Positions 13,177-21,486 of a stretch of 64,000 bases of DNA are shown in pieces (positions within the stretch are counted from its first letter, which is position 1; each line of letters begins with the position of its first letter). Made by a program: the position numbers and the translations under genes. Origin of the DNA: Mesorhizobium sp. M1E.F.Ca.ET.045.02.1.1 (GTDB taxonomy: Bacteria > Pseudomonadota > Alphaproteobacteria > Rhizobiales > Rhizobiaceae); contig NZ_CP034447.1 of NCBI RefSeq assembly GCF_003952485.1, positions 3,176,501-3,240,500 of the forward strand. The letters are read 5' to 3'. The notes below the pieces were generated by a model, which ran no database searches, was not told the DNA's origin, and saw nothing but the letters and a program-made list of their open reading frames with translations.

Positions 13177-14127
13177 TCAGTTGTCGCTCCGCCGCACCAC
13201 CGGCGGCCGCGAGCCCTGCCGCGGCGTGCCGGAAGGGCCGTCGCCCTTGAAGACTTCGCGGGCGATCTCGCCGATACCGCCCAGCGAACCGATCAGCGAC
13301 GAGGCTTCGAACGGCATCAGCACGATCTTGTTGTTGCTGGACGAGCCGATCTTGGCCAGCGCCTCGGTGTATTTCTGCGCGACGAAATAGTTGATCGCCT
13401 GCACGTCGCCCTTGGCGATGGCTTCCGACACCACCTGCGTCGCCTTGGCCTCGGCTTCCGCCGAGCGCTCGCGCGCCTCGGCGTCGCGGAAGGCGGCCTC
13501 CCGGCGGCCCTCGGCCTCGAGAATCTGCGACTGCTTCAGGCCTTCGGCGGCGAGGATCTGAGCGCGCTTGTCGCGTTCGGCCATCATCTGGCGGCCCATC
13601 GATTCCACCAGATTGGCCGGCGGGTTGATATCCTTGATCTCGACGCGGGTGATCTTGATGCCCCAGGGATGCGCCGCCTCGTCGACGACACGCAGCAGGC
13701 GCTCGTTGATGGCGTCGCGGTTGGAGAGCAGTTCGTCGAGATCCATCGAGCCCATGACGGTGCGGATGTTGGTCATGGTGAGGTTGAGGATGGCGTTCTG
13801 CAGACCGGAGACCTGGTAAGCGGCCTGCGCCGCATTGAGAATCTGGAAGAAGGCGATCCCGTCGACGCCGACGATGGCGTTGTCGCGGGTGATGATTTCC
13901 TGGCTCGGAACATCCAGCACCTGCTCCATCATATTCATCTTGGCGCCGATACGCTCGAAGATCGGGTTGATGATGTTGAGGCCAGGCGTCAGCGTCTTGG
14001 TGTACCGCCCGAAGCGCTCCACCGTGTAATTGTAACCTTGCGGCACCGTCTTGATGCCTTTGAAAAGAAGGATGACGACGAGAAAGACAAGAACAATGAT
14101 GGCAATATCGAAACCGCTGAAGCCCAT
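13177..14127 (-). CDS. qmcA: SPFH/Band 7 (QmcA/stomatin-like) membrane protein
   Basis: A 316-aa protein with one N-terminal membrane helix (about residues 6-24) followed by an SPFH domain ([20 protein letters not shown], then the GLNIINPI and [13 protein letters not shown] regions). A long Ala/Glu-rich coiled coil (about 185-245, [21 protein letters not shown]) drives oligomerisation. It is the QmcA class, which forms cage-like assemblies on the inner membrane, partners NfeD and interacts with FtsH-type proteases in other bacteria. First gene of the pair with the NfeD-like gene. The 135-bp region upstream toward hemH holds no gene. Confidence 0.92.
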   Translation of the reverse strand: MGFSGFDIAIIVLVFLVVILLFKGIKTVPQGYNYTVERFGRYTKTLTPGLNIINPIFERIGAKMNMMEQVLDVPSQEIITRDNAIVGVDGIAFFQILNAAQAAYQVSGLQNAILNLTMTNIRTVMGSMDLDELLSNRDAINERLLRVVDEAAHPWGIKITRVEIKDINPPANLVESMGRQMMAERDKRAQILAAEGLKQSQILEAEGRREAAFRDAEARERSAEAEAKATQVVSEAIAKGDVQAINYFVAQKYTEALAKIGSSSNNKIVLMPFEASSLIGSLGGIGEIAREVFKGDGPSGTPRQGSRPPVVRRSDN

Positions 14128-14262
14128 TTCGTTTCTCCCTCAAAGGCGGCGACCTCACGGAATCACTTAAGTGTGTTTCCGCAGCGTTACAATCATGTGA
14201 TCGCTAATATTGGTTAGCGGACGCTTTTGCGCACCGGTTTCAGGGTCTGTCGATGAAGCCCG

Positions 14263-15327
14263 TCACACCCAGCCGGACAACTCGCGCCGCACCAGCGCCT
14301 CGATCACCGCCATGCCCTCGGCGCTGTCGTTGAGGCAAGGAATATGGGCGAAGTTCCTGCCGCCGGCGTGATGGAACGTCTCGGCCGCTTCACGGCCGAT
14401 CTCGTCCAGCGTTTCGATGCAGTCGACGGAGAAACCCGGATTGACGATGGCGATCGACTTCACGCCCTCCTTCGCCAGCTTCTCGACGGTGACGTCGGTA
14501 TAGGGCTGCAGCCATTCCTGCGCGCCGAAGCGCGACTGGAAGGTGATGATGAGCTTTTTGTCATCCCAGCCGAGCCTTGCCCGCAGCAGCCGCGTCGTCT
14601 CGAGGCAATGTGCCTCATAAGGATCGCCCTTGTCGGAATAAGGCTTCGGAATGCCGTGATAGGAGGCGATCACCACCTCCGGCACGAAATCGAGCGTCGC
14701 CAGATTTCGCTCGATCGAACGGGCGAGCGCCTCGATATAGACCGGCTCGTCGTAATAGGGCGGCACGCTGCGGATCGCCGGCGCATGCCTGATCCTCATC
14801 AGCGCGCGGAATAGCTGGTCGTTGGCGGTCGCCGTCGTCGTCGCCGAATATTGCGGGTAGATTGGGAAGGAAAGGATGCGCTCGCAACCCTGTTCGACCA
14901 GTCGGAGGGCGACGCTCTCCGTCGAGGGATTGCCGTAGCGCATCGCCCAGTCGACCACGACATTCGGCAAGTCAGCGAGGGCACCGGCCAGCTTCCCGGC
15001 CTGAGAGCGGGTGAAGGTGCGCAGCGGCGACTCGTTCCTCTCCCGGTTCCAGATCCTGGCGTAGTTGGCGCCGGACTTTTTGGGCCGCGTCGTGAGAACC
15101 AGCCCGTAAAGGATCGGATACCAGATCGCCTTGTTGAGCTCGATGACCCGCGGATCGGAAAGGAATTCCCTGAGATAGCGCCACATCGGCTTGAAATCGG
15201 TGCCGTCGGGCGTGCCGAGATTGATCAGCATGATGCCGATCTTGCCGGCCTTTATCGGTGCGGCGCCTGCCAGCGCCGGACCGGCGGTCTCGGCGGCTTT
15301 CGCATCGGCAGGGTTGGCAAGCGTCAT
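14263..15327 (-). CDS. hemH: Ferrochelatase
   Basis: Inserts Fe(II) into protoporphyrin IX, the last step of protohaem synthesis, at the inner membrane. The protein has 354 aa, typical. GIMLINLGTPDG at about residue 32 is the N-terminal signature. The SYHGIPKPY motif (about residue 224) carries the metal-handling His, and the PGFSVDCIETLDEI region carries the acidic face. I chose the ATG at 15327, which has GGAG eight bases upstream; a TTG one codon earlier is possible. The N-terminal 25 residues are an Ala-rich extension beyond the E. coli start. Downstream of the nucleotidase gene, with a terminator between them. Confidence 0.96.
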   Translation of the reverse strand: MTLANPADAKAAETAGPALAGAAPIKAGKIGIMLINLGTPDGTDFKPMWRYLREFLSDPRVIELNKAIWYPILYGLVLTTRPKKSGANYARIWNRERNESPLRTFTRSQAGKLAGALADLPNVVVDWAMRYGNPSTESVALRLVEQGCERILSFPIYPQYSATTTATANDQLFRALMRIRHAPAIRSVPPYYDEPVYIEALARSIERNLATLDFVPEVVIASYHGIPKPYSDKGDPYEAHCLETTRLLRARLGWDDKKLIITFQSRFGAQEWLQPYTDVTVEKLAKEGVKSIAIVNPGFSVDCIETLDEIGREAAETFHHAGGRNFAHIPCLNDSAEGMAVIEALVRRELSGWV

Positions 15328-15411
15328 CAACGGTCTCCGGACGGGCGCCGTGAAACTAGCGACGCCCTGCTGCTTTTCAATGTAGCGTCTGGCCGCACCT
15401 TATCCCGCTCC

Positions 15412-15451
15412 CGCATGAAAACGGAACACCCGCCCGGTTGCCGGACGGGTG
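15412..15451 (-). terminator. Rho-independent terminator after the nucleotidase gene
   Basis: On the minus strand a GC-rich hairpin (CACCCG and CCGG paired with CCGG and CGGGTG, one mismatch, 3-nt loop, 15427-15451) is followed by a U-rich run, TTCCGTTTTC. It starts 24 bases after the nucleotidase stop. Confidence 0.65.
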
Positions 15452-15474
15452 CCCCTGAATTTTCCGGCGAGAGA

Positions 15475-17496
15475 TTACTTCGCGGCCGGTGGAATGGTGA
15501 GCGTCGCGCCGAGCGGCAGCCGGCGCGGCCTGTAGTCCTTGTTGGCCTCGGAGATCAGCTTCCATTTGGCGCCGTCGCCATAGTTCTTCTTGGCCAGGTC
15601 CCAATAAGTGTCACCGGCGGCGATGACATGACTGGTCTCTGGGCCAGTCTCAGCCGGCTTGGCCCCGGCCGGTGCCGGCTCGGCAGGCTTCGCCGGTTCG
15701 GCGGCGGGCGCCGCAGGCGCGGTTTCAGCCGGAACGGTCGGCGGTGTGCCGGCGATGTCGCCGGAATTGGACGGCAAAGCCGGCATCGCGGGCGCAGTCT
15801 CGGCCGGTTTGGCAGGCTCGGTGGCCTGTGCCGTCGTGGCCGGAGCTGCCTCGGCGGGCTTTGCCGGTTCAGCCGCGGCTACCGTCGCGCCGACCTCGGT
15901 GATGCGGCCGTCGAGCTTCGGCGTATAAGGCCGGTGCGCGCCGAGATAGTCGGCCACCACCTGCTCCAGGCCAGGGCCGTAGTCGTAAGCGTCGGTGGCC
16001 TTCTCGGCGAAGACCTTGTAGCCGTCGCCGCCCTGGCGCACGTAATTGTTGGTGGCGACAAGATACTGCTTGTCGGGATTGATCGGCGCCCAGGCGCCGT
16101 TCTCCATCACCTCGACGGATTTGACGCGGCCGGCATTGGGCGCCACCGACTTGTCGAAGGAATATTTCAGCCCGGCGACCTGCGGGAAGCGTCCCGCGCC
16201 GTCCTCGATCTGGCTGAGCCCGCTTTCCAGCCCGGCGACCAGATCCTTGCCGGAGATCTTGAACGTCGCCAGCGTGTTCTGGAACGGCAGGACCGTCAGC
16301 ACCTCGCCCATGGTCACGGTGCCCTGGTCGATCGAGGCGCGCAGGCCGCCGCCGTTCGAGATGACGATCTCGACGCCCTGGCCTTTCACCCGGTCGAGGA
16401 CGGCGTCGGAGACGAGGTTGCCCATCTCGCATTCCCGCGCCCGGCAATTCTCGCGGCTGCCGTCGATCGGCTTGGTGGTCTCGGCGACCTCCTTGTTCTT
16501 CAGCGCCTCGATCGGCGCGCCGAGTTCCTTGATGCGGGCGAGCACGGCGGGATCCGGTGTAATCGACTTGTCGAGAAAGATCGGGTCGCCGTTCGCTTCC
16601 TTGACGACGCCGTTGTCGTCGAACACGACCTTGAACTCGCCGAGATATTTCGAATAGGACGCCGCCTGCACGACCGGCACCTTGTAGCCGTCGGGGTTGT
16701 CGACCATCGTCGGGTAGGGGCCTGCCGCCTTGGGGTCGGTGTTGGACAGGAGCGTGTGGCTGTGCCCGCCGACCACCACGTCGATACTCGGGATTTTCGC
16801 AATGACATCGCGCTCGCGGTTGTAGCCGATGTGCGTTACGGCGATGATCTTGTTGATGCCTTCTCCCTTCAGCTTCTCGACCTCGGCGGTGATCGACTTG
16901 ACGTCGTCCGCGATGGCGATGTTGGGACCGGGCGAGGCGAGTTCCGGCGTGTCGTTGGTGACGGCGCCGACGATGCCTATTTTCTGCCCGCCGACTTCGA
17001 CCACGATCGACGGCTTGATCTTGCCCGCGGCGCCGGATTTGTCGTTGGGCATGACGTTGGCGCTGACGACCGGGAACTTCGCCTTATCGACAAAAGGCAC
17101 CAGCGCGCTCTCACCGTCGTCGAATTCGTGGTTGCCGAGCGTCACCGCGTCGGGTTTCATCTGATTGAGAAACTCCTCCTCGGCGGCGCCCTTGTAGGTG
17201 ATGTAGAACAGCGATCCCTGGAAGCTGTCGCCCGCGTTGAGCAGCAACACGTTCTGGCCTTCCAGCTTCTTGCGCTCCTGCGCGATCGCCGTGACCAGCC
17301 GGCCCGCGCCGCCGATGCATTCGCCCTTGGTTTCCTCCTCGGCGGAACATGTCGACTCGTATTTGTTATTGCCTTCGATGCGGCTATGCCAATCGTTGAA
17401 ATGCAGGATGTTCAGCGTGTAGTCGGCAAAAGAGGTTCCGGCCGACAGGCCAAGCGTCGAGGCAGACAGGGCTAGAATGGCGGCAATTTTCTTCAT
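15475..17496 (-). CDS. Secreted 5'-nucleotidase/UDP-sugar hydrolase family protein with LysM tail
   Basis: A periplasmic or surface hydrolase of the UshA/5'-nucleotidase family, 673 aa. A signal peptide (about 1-24, ending GTSFA) is followed by a metallophosphatase domain (about 26-300) with the metal-binding blocks HFNDWH, NAGDSFQG, GNHEFDDG and GGHSHT. The 5'-nucleotidase C-terminal substrate domain (about 330-510) contains SNGGGLRASIDQG. A Pro/Ala/Glu-rich linker of repeated AEPAKPAE units (about 535-620) leads to a C-terminal LysM domain (about 622-672, AAGDTYWDLAKKNYGDG), which should hold the enzyme on peptidoglycan. I chose the ATG at 17496, which has GGGAGA upstream and exposes the signal peptide; the frame runs further up without support. 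The exact substrate (UDP-sugar, AMP or cyclic nucleotide) cannot be read from the sequence. The likely role is scavenging phosphate or nucleosides. Confidence 0.9.
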   Translation of the reverse strand: MKKIAAILALSASTLGLSAGTSFADYTLNILHFNDWHSRIEGNNKYESTCSAEEETKGECIGGAGRLVTAIAQERKKLEGQNVLLLNAGDSFQGSLFYITYKGAAEEEFLNQMKPDAVTLGNHEFDDGESALVPFVDKAKFPVVSANVMPNDKSGAAGKIKPSIVVEVGGQKIGIVGAVTNDTPELASPGPNIAIADDVKSITAEVEKLKGEGINKIIAVTHIGYNRERDVIAKIPSIDVVVGGHSHTLLSNTDPKAAGPYPTMVDNPDGYKVPVVQAASYSKYLGEFKVVFDDNGVVKEANGDPIFLDKSITPDPAVLARIKELGAPIEALKNKEVAETTKPIDGSRENCRARECEMGNLVSDAVLDRVKGQGVEIVISNGGGLRASIDQGTVTMGEVLTVLPFQNTLATFKISGKDLVAGLESGLSQIEDGAGRFPQVAGLKYSFDKSVAPNAGRVKSVEVMENGAWAPINPDKQYLVATNNYVRQGGDGYKVFAEKATDAYDYGPGLEQVVADYLGAHRPYTPKLDGRITEVGATVAAAEPAKPAEAAPATTAQATEPAKPAETAPAMPALPSNSGDIAGTPPTVPAETAPAAPAAEPAKPAEPAPAGAKPAETGPETSHVIAAGDTYWDLAKKNYGDGAKWKLISEANKDYRPRRLPLGATLTIPPAAK

Positions 17497-17630
17497 CTTC
17501 GTCTCCCGGATAAGCTGACCTGATGTGCTTAACGCCCTCGCTTGACTGGAACATAACAGCCAGCTTCGGGTCATGTTCACATCGCGTTTTGGTCGATGCA
17601 AGCGGAAATCGGGAGGAAGTTTGCCGGCAC

Positions 17631-17660
17631 AAAAAAGGACGGCGGCTTGCGCCGCCGTCC
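17631..17660 (-). terminator. Rho-independent terminator after omp10
   Basis: A perfect 10-bp inverted repeat, GGACGGCGGC and GCCGCCGTCC, with a 4-nt loop (17637-17660), followed on the minus strand by six T (17631-17636). A textbook intrinsic terminator 25 bases after the omp10 stop. Confidence 0.9.
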
Positions 17661-17685
17661 CTGAAAAGGGTCGATGCCTAACGGC

Positions 17686-18057
17686 TTATGCCCGGCGCGT
17701 CAGCACGAAGTTCTGACCGCTGGCGCTGGTGCAGTTGAGCTGGCTGGTGGAGACCATCAGGCAGTTGAAGCTGACCGGCGTCTGGCGGATCAGCGACGTG
17801 CCGTGGATCTCGACCGAGGTCGGGCCGGTCATGGTGTAGCTGCCTTCGGACAGCTTCTGGCCGGTGTCGGTGGCGACGGTCGTGAAGCTGCCTGCCGCGA
17901 AGGTCGACAGGCCGGTGCCCTTGGCGTCGATCCAGTTGCCCTCGACGCCCTTCGGCGCCGCTGCGATCGGCTCGGAAGGGCCGGTGGTGGTGCAGGCGGC
18001 AGCGGCCAGAAGGCTTGCCGCGGCGCTTGCCGAAAGCAATTTGCGCGCAATGGTCAT
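17686..18057 (-). CDS. omp10: Outer-membrane lipoprotein, Brucella Omp10 family
   Basis: A 123-aa lipoprotein. The signal sequence ends in a lipobox with Cys22 (LAAAAC), followed by a TTTGP stretch. The mature part matches the small Brucella outer-membrane lipoprotein Omp10 as I recall it: a GVEGNWID segment, a TDTGQKLSEG segment, and a C-terminal QLNCTSASGQNFVLTRR in which Brucella has QLNCTS and FSLTRR. Two Cys in the C-terminal half may form a disulfide. The ATG at 18057 has a GAGGAGAGGG ribosome site; the frame extends upstream to 18192 without support. Omp10 is surface-exposed and affects outer-membrane properties in Brucella; its biochemical function is unknown. Monocistronic, with a strong terminator. 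Confidence 0.85.
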   Translation of the reverse strand: MTIARKLLSASAAASLLAAAACTTTGPSEPIAAAPKGVEGNWIDAKGTGLSTFAAGSFTTVATDTGQKLSEGSYTMTGPTSVEIHGTSLIRQTPVSFNCLMVSTSQLNCTSASGQNFVLTRRA

Positions 18058-18115
18058 TTGAAAACCCTCTCCTCTCGCATCGGCCCGAAAATCGACTTCG
18101 ATTTCGGATGGCACG

Positions 18116-18177
18116 ACGCGTCCATTCAATGTGCTAGAGCGGACTTGGTGCATCCGAATGGACGCGTGTCGCTCTAG
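18116..18177. repeat. Nested inverted repeats upstream of omp10
   Basis: Two perfect inverted repeats interlock here: ACGCGTCCATTC (18116-18127) with GAATGGACGCGT (18156-18167), and CTAGAGCG (18134-18141) with CGCTCTAG (18170-18177). They lie 59-120 bp upstream of the omp10 start and also downstream of the hss stop, so they may be an intergenic palindromic repeat, an operator, or both. Confidence 0.5.
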
Positions 18178-18189
18178 GCCGCCCGTCTT

Positions 18190-18214
18190 CAATCGCCCGA
18201 TTTCCGGGCGATTG
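18190..18214 (-). terminator. Hairpin after the homospermidine synthase gene
   Basis: A perfect 10-bp inverted repeat, CAATCGCCCG and CGGGCGATTG, with a 5-nt loop, 29 bases after the hss stop on the minus strand. There is no clear U-run, so it is a terminator candidate only. Confidence 0.5.
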
Positions 18215-18243
18215 CAAGGTGGAGACGGCGGTAGGCCTGGCTG

Positions 18244-19689
18244 CTATCGCACCAGGATGTTGCGGAACTGCCACGGGTCGTCCTTGTCGAGATCCTCCGG
18301 GAAAAGGCCCGGGCGGTTATCGAGCGGCGTCCAGTCTGTGTAATAGCCCCTGACCGGCCCGAGATAGGGAAACTGCACTTCCAGGCAGCGCCGGTAATCC
18401 ATCTCGTCGGACTCGACGATGCCGGCCGCCGGATTTTCCAGCGCCCAGACCATGCCGGCGAGCACCGCCGAGGTGACCTGCAGGCCGGTGGCGTTCTGGT
18501 AAGGCGCCAGCTTGCGCGCCTCGGCCAGCGACAGCTGCGAACCGTACCAGTAGGCATTCTTGTCGTGGCCGTAGAGCAGCACGCCGAGCTCGTCGACGCC
18601 GTCGACCAGCTCGTTCTCGTCGAGCACATGGTGGACGGGCTGCGCCTTGCCGGCGGCGCCGAACATCTCGTGCAGCGACAGCACGGCGTCATTGCAGGGA
18701 TGGTAGGCATAGTGACAGGTCGGGCGGTAGTTCACCTTGCCCTTCTTGCCGCGCACGGTGAAGAAATCGGCGATCGAGATCGACTCGTTGTGCGTCACCA
18801 GGAAACCGTATTGCTCGCCGGGCGTCGGGCACCAGCTGCGCACGCGCGTGTTGGCGCCGGGCTGCTCCAGGAAGATCGCCGCCTGCGAGCCGTTTTTGTG
18901 CTTCTTGCCGTTCTTGGGCATCCAGTTTTCGTGCGTGCCCCAGCCGAGCTCGGCCGGCTGCAGGCCTTCCGAGATGAAGCCCTCGACCGACCAGGTGTTC
19001 CAGAACACGTCCATCGGCTTCGGCTTCTTGGTGCGCTGGGTATCGCGCTCGGCGATGTGGATGCCCTTGACGCCGGTCTTCTTCATCAGCTTGGCCCAGC
19101 CCTCGCGGTCGTGCTGCTCGGGCTCGGCAAATTCGAGCCCGAGATCGGTGGCCAGGTGGACCAGCGCCTGCTTGACGAACCACGAGACCATGCCGGGATT
19201 GGCGCCGCAGCAGGAGATCGCCGTGCTGCCGCCGGGATTATTCTCTTTCTCTTCGCGCACGGTTTCACGCAGCGCGTAGTTGGTGCGCGAGGCATTGTCG
19301 GCCGTTTCGTCGAAATAAAAGCCAAGCCAGGGCTCGACCACGGTGTCGATGTAGAGCACGCCGAGCTTGCGGCAGAGCTTCATCAATTCGAGCGAGGAGG
19401 TGTCGACCGACAGGTTGACGCAAAAGCCCTGGCCGCCGCCATTGGTGAGAAGCGGGGTCAGCAGCTTCTTGTAGTTCTTCTTGGTGACGGCGTCCTGCAT
19501 GAAGGTGATGCCGCGCTCGTCGAGCAGCTTGCGGTCGGTGTCGAGCGGGTCGATGACCACCATGCGCGACTTGTCGAACTTGAAATGGCGTTCGATCAGC
19601 GGCAGCGTTCCCCGTCCGATCGAGCCGAAGCCGATCATCACGACAGGGCCGGTGATTTCACCGTAAACGGGCCAGTTTTCATTCGCCAT
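18244..19689 (-). CDS. hss: Homospermidine synthase
   Basis: NAD-dependent enzyme that joins two putrescines, or putrescine and spermidine, into sym-homospermidine, the main polyamine of rhizobia. The protein has 481 aa, as in Rhizobium and Blastochloris enzymes. The N-terminal Rossmann motif MIGFGSIGRGTLPLIERHF is at about residues 18-36. The conserved WPVYGEITGP start and the CCGANPGMVSWFVKQAL region around residue 165 are characteristic. I chose the ATG at 19689 (MANENWPVYGE) because family conservation begins there; ATG 19719 would add 10 residues. Its substrate can come from the ornithine decarboxylase encoded at 45166, 25 kb away. Confidence 0.94.
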   Translation of the reverse strand: MANENWPVYGEITGPVVMIGFGSIGRGTLPLIERHFKFDKSRMVVIDPLDTDRKLLDERGITFMQDAVTKKNYKKLLTPLLTNGGGQGFCVNLSVDTSSLELMKLCRKLGVLYIDTVVEPWLGFYFDETADNASRTNYALRETVREEKENNPGGSTAISCCGANPGMVSWFVKQALVHLATDLGLEFAEPEQHDREGWAKLMKKTGVKGIHIAERDTQRTKKPKPMDVFWNTWSVEGFISEGLQPAELGWGTHENWMPKNGKKHKNGSQAAIFLEQPGANTRVRSWCPTPGEQYGFLVTHNESISIADFFTVRGKKGKVNYRPTCHYAYHPCNDAVLSLHEMFGAAGKAQPVHHVLDENELVDGVDELGVLLYGHDKNAYWYGSQLSLAEARKLAPYQNATGLQVTSAVLAGMVWALENPAAGIVESDEMDYRRCLEVQFPYLGPVRGYYTDWTPLDNRPGLFPEDLDKDDPWQFRNILVR

Positions 19690-19814
19690 TTTCTGGGACA
19701 CTCCTTCAAACACATGCAAAATCCGGCGTTTCCGCCGGAAGCGCTACACCACAGATCATTGTCACAAACCAGCGAAAAGCGCCAACCGCCGGCTAAGTCG
19801 CGATGATGGCGTGG

Positions 19815-20765
19815 TTAAGCCGCCTTGGCCATGCCGTCGAGGAAGCTGACCAGCCGGTCGCGGTCGGCGGTCAGGCCCTTGTAGTCGAGCTGTTCCTGAT
19901 CGAGGGCGTTGAGCTGCCCGGCGAAAGAGGCCGCGAGCGCTGGCTTGTCTGGGTGGCGGGCAAGCACGGCCAGCGGGTCGAGATGGATGCGGATTGTGAA
20001 GAGGATGTCGCGCGAGACCGGCAGCTTGCGCAGCGTTTGGCGCTCGACGCGGATGAAGGCATGCGCGTTGATGTCGCCGTCCGGAAAGCGCGTCGGGCGG
20101 TTGGTGGCGCGGTCGAGGCGCTGGATGTTGGAAAGCGGATGATAGAGTGCGTCGCCCGCCTGGATCGACCAGTTGAAGCGTTCGACCGCCTGGCCCTGCA
20201 GCCCGTCGAACATGCGGTTGATCAAATCGGCCGGCCGCGTGCCGGGGCCGAAGCCAGGCACGGGCGCATGGATCTCCTGAAGCGGCTTGCCGAATTTTTC
20301 CTGGAGCGACCAGGATGAGGGGAAACAGAGCGAGCCGGCGGCGAGCCGCCAGCCGTCGTCGCCCCGGCGCATCAGGATCAGATCTTCCTGGACCAGCAGG
20401 GACGCCCGGACAAGCGGCGCTTCCAGCAAATCGGGAGCCAGTCCGCCCGTTGCCTGCTCGAGGCCGACAACCTCGACATCCGAGCCGATACCTCGGTGTG
20501 TCTCAGGATATTTTGCCGGAAGATAGGCGGAGAGGAGGTCCAGCACCTCGCGCTGCGCGTCGCGGGTGCCGTCTTCCTCGACAAAGACCTTTTCCGGGAT
20601 TTCCGTGTAAAGCCGCCGCTTCTCTGCGAGATGGGGCAGAAGGAACCGATCGATCTCGATCCAGCGATCGAGCTCGAGCGGTTTGAGGCCGATGGTGAAA
20701 GGCTTTGAAGACCCGTCATAGGGCGTGTGGGTTGGGGGCATGTGGGTCGGCTGGCGAACGATCAT
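19815..20765 (-). CDS. DUF3445 protein, haem-dependent oxidative N-demethylase-like
   Basis: A 316-aa cytoplasmic protein without a signal or membrane segment. It matches the DUF3445 family through the PFTIGLKPLELDRWIEID start, the FPSSWSLQEKFGKPLQEIHAPVPGF core and the VERQTLRKLPVSRDILFTIRIHLDPL C-terminal block. Members include HODM, a PAS-fold haem enzyme that releases formaldehyde from dimethylamine-type substrates. The Lys and Cys/His pattern around the haem was not checked residue by residue. The start at 20765 has GAGAGAAG upstream. It follows the pabB-pabC genes on the same strand with a 58-bp gap, so it may be read from the same transcript. The substrate is unknown. Confidence 0.75.
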   Translation of the reverse strand: MIVRQPTHMPPTHTPYDGSSKPFTIGLKPLELDRWIEIDRFLLPHLAEKRRLYTEIPEKVFVEEDGTRDAQREVLDLLSAYLPAKYPETHRGIGSDVEVVGLEQATGGLAPDLLEAPLVRASLLVQEDLILMRRGDDGWRLAAGSLCFPSSWSLQEKFGKPLQEIHAPVPGFGPGTRPADLINRMFDGLQGQAVERFNWSIQAGDALYHPLSNIQRLDRATNRPTRFPDGDINAHAFIRVERQTLRKLPVSRDILFTIRIHLDPLAVLARHPDKPALAASFAGQLNALDQEQLDYKGLTADRDRLVSFLDGMAKAA

Positions 20766-20770
20766 GCTTC

Positions 20771-20805
20771 TCTCAAACAGAAAATGGCTTTTCTCAAACA
20801 GAAAA
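20771..20805. repeat. Two 14-bp direct repeats upstream of the DUF3445 gene
   Basis: TCTCAAACAGAAAA occurs at 20771-20784 and 20792-20805, a 21-bp period (two helical turns), within the 58-bp gap between the pabC-like gene and the DUF3445 start. It could be a regulator site or a small slippage duplication. Confidence 0.45.
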
Positions 20806-20823
20806 CGACTGGCGGCTCCAGTG

Positions 20824-21486
20824 TCAGGCCAGTTGCGCCGGGATCAGCCCGCGCAGTGAATTGCCGACAAAGATCGCCTTCGCCGACTTGAGATCGTCGT
20901 AGCTGTAGATCGCTTCCACGGCGCGGCCTTCGTCCAGAAGCTCGCCGCGCAATATTCCAGGCAAAAGGCCGCAGTCGAGCCGGGGCGTCGCCAGCACACC
21001 GTCGCCGAAGTCGGCGAAGAGATTGGTGATCGTGCCCTCGCAGAGTTCGCCACGCTCGTTGGCGAGCAGCACCTCGTCGGCTTGCGTGATGAGATATTCG
21101 GCACGTGCGTGCGTGTAGACCTGTCGCCGGCTGGTCTTGTGGCGCAGCAGCATGTCACTGGAATCGAGCCGGGTTCGCGCCAGCCGCAGCCGCCACACCT
21201 TGCCGGCCGGAAGCGGTTCGTAAGGTTGCGCGGCGGCTGTCGCTTCGCCATTGCGCTGCAGGGCAAGCCGGGTGCGCATCGCGATTTGCTGCCCGCCGAC
21301 CGCGCCCATCAGCACCTCACCGATCCGTTGCGGGTCGCAGGCAAAGCCGAGCTCCGCGGCGGAAGCGTAAAGCCGCGCAAGATGGCGGTCGAAGCGCAGG
21401 AAGCCCGAGCCAGGCTCCCAGCGCATGGTCTCGATCAGTTCGAAGTCGGCACGGTTCCCGTCGCGAAGCGCGCTTTCAGAAGACAC
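20824..21486 (-). CDS. pabC: Aminodeoxychorismate lyase-like class IV aminotransferase
   Basis: A 220-aa PLP enzyme of fold type IV. FELIETMRWEPGSGFLRFDRHLARL at the N-terminus and ITQADEVLLANERGELCEGTITNLF near residue 150 are the class signatures; the Lys of the HKTSRRQVYTHA segment (about residue 115) is a likely PLP ligand. Family members release pyruvate from 4-amino-4-deoxychorismate to give p-aminobenzoate. The GTG start at 21486 overlaps the 3' end of pabB by 52 bases, so the two genes are translationally linked. This gene is somewhat shorter than E. coli PabC (269 aa), and the start is uncertain. Confidence 0.8.
   Translation of the reverse strand: MSSESALRDGNRADFELIETMRWEPGSGFLRFDRHLARLYASAAELGFACDPQRIGEVLMGAVGGQQIAMRTRLALQRNGEATAAAQPYEPLPAGKVWRLRLARTRLDSSDMLLRHKTSRRQVYTHARAEYLITQADEVLLANERGELCEGTITNLFADFGDGVLATPRLDCGLLPGILRGELLDEGRAVEAIYSYDDLKSAKAIFVGNSLRGLIPAQLA

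Noticed and set aside
14851..17475. An 874-codon plus-strand frame over hemH and the nucleotidase gene
   Set aside because: It crosses two genes and their terminator on the other strand and has no domain. It is a shadow of high-GC codon use.
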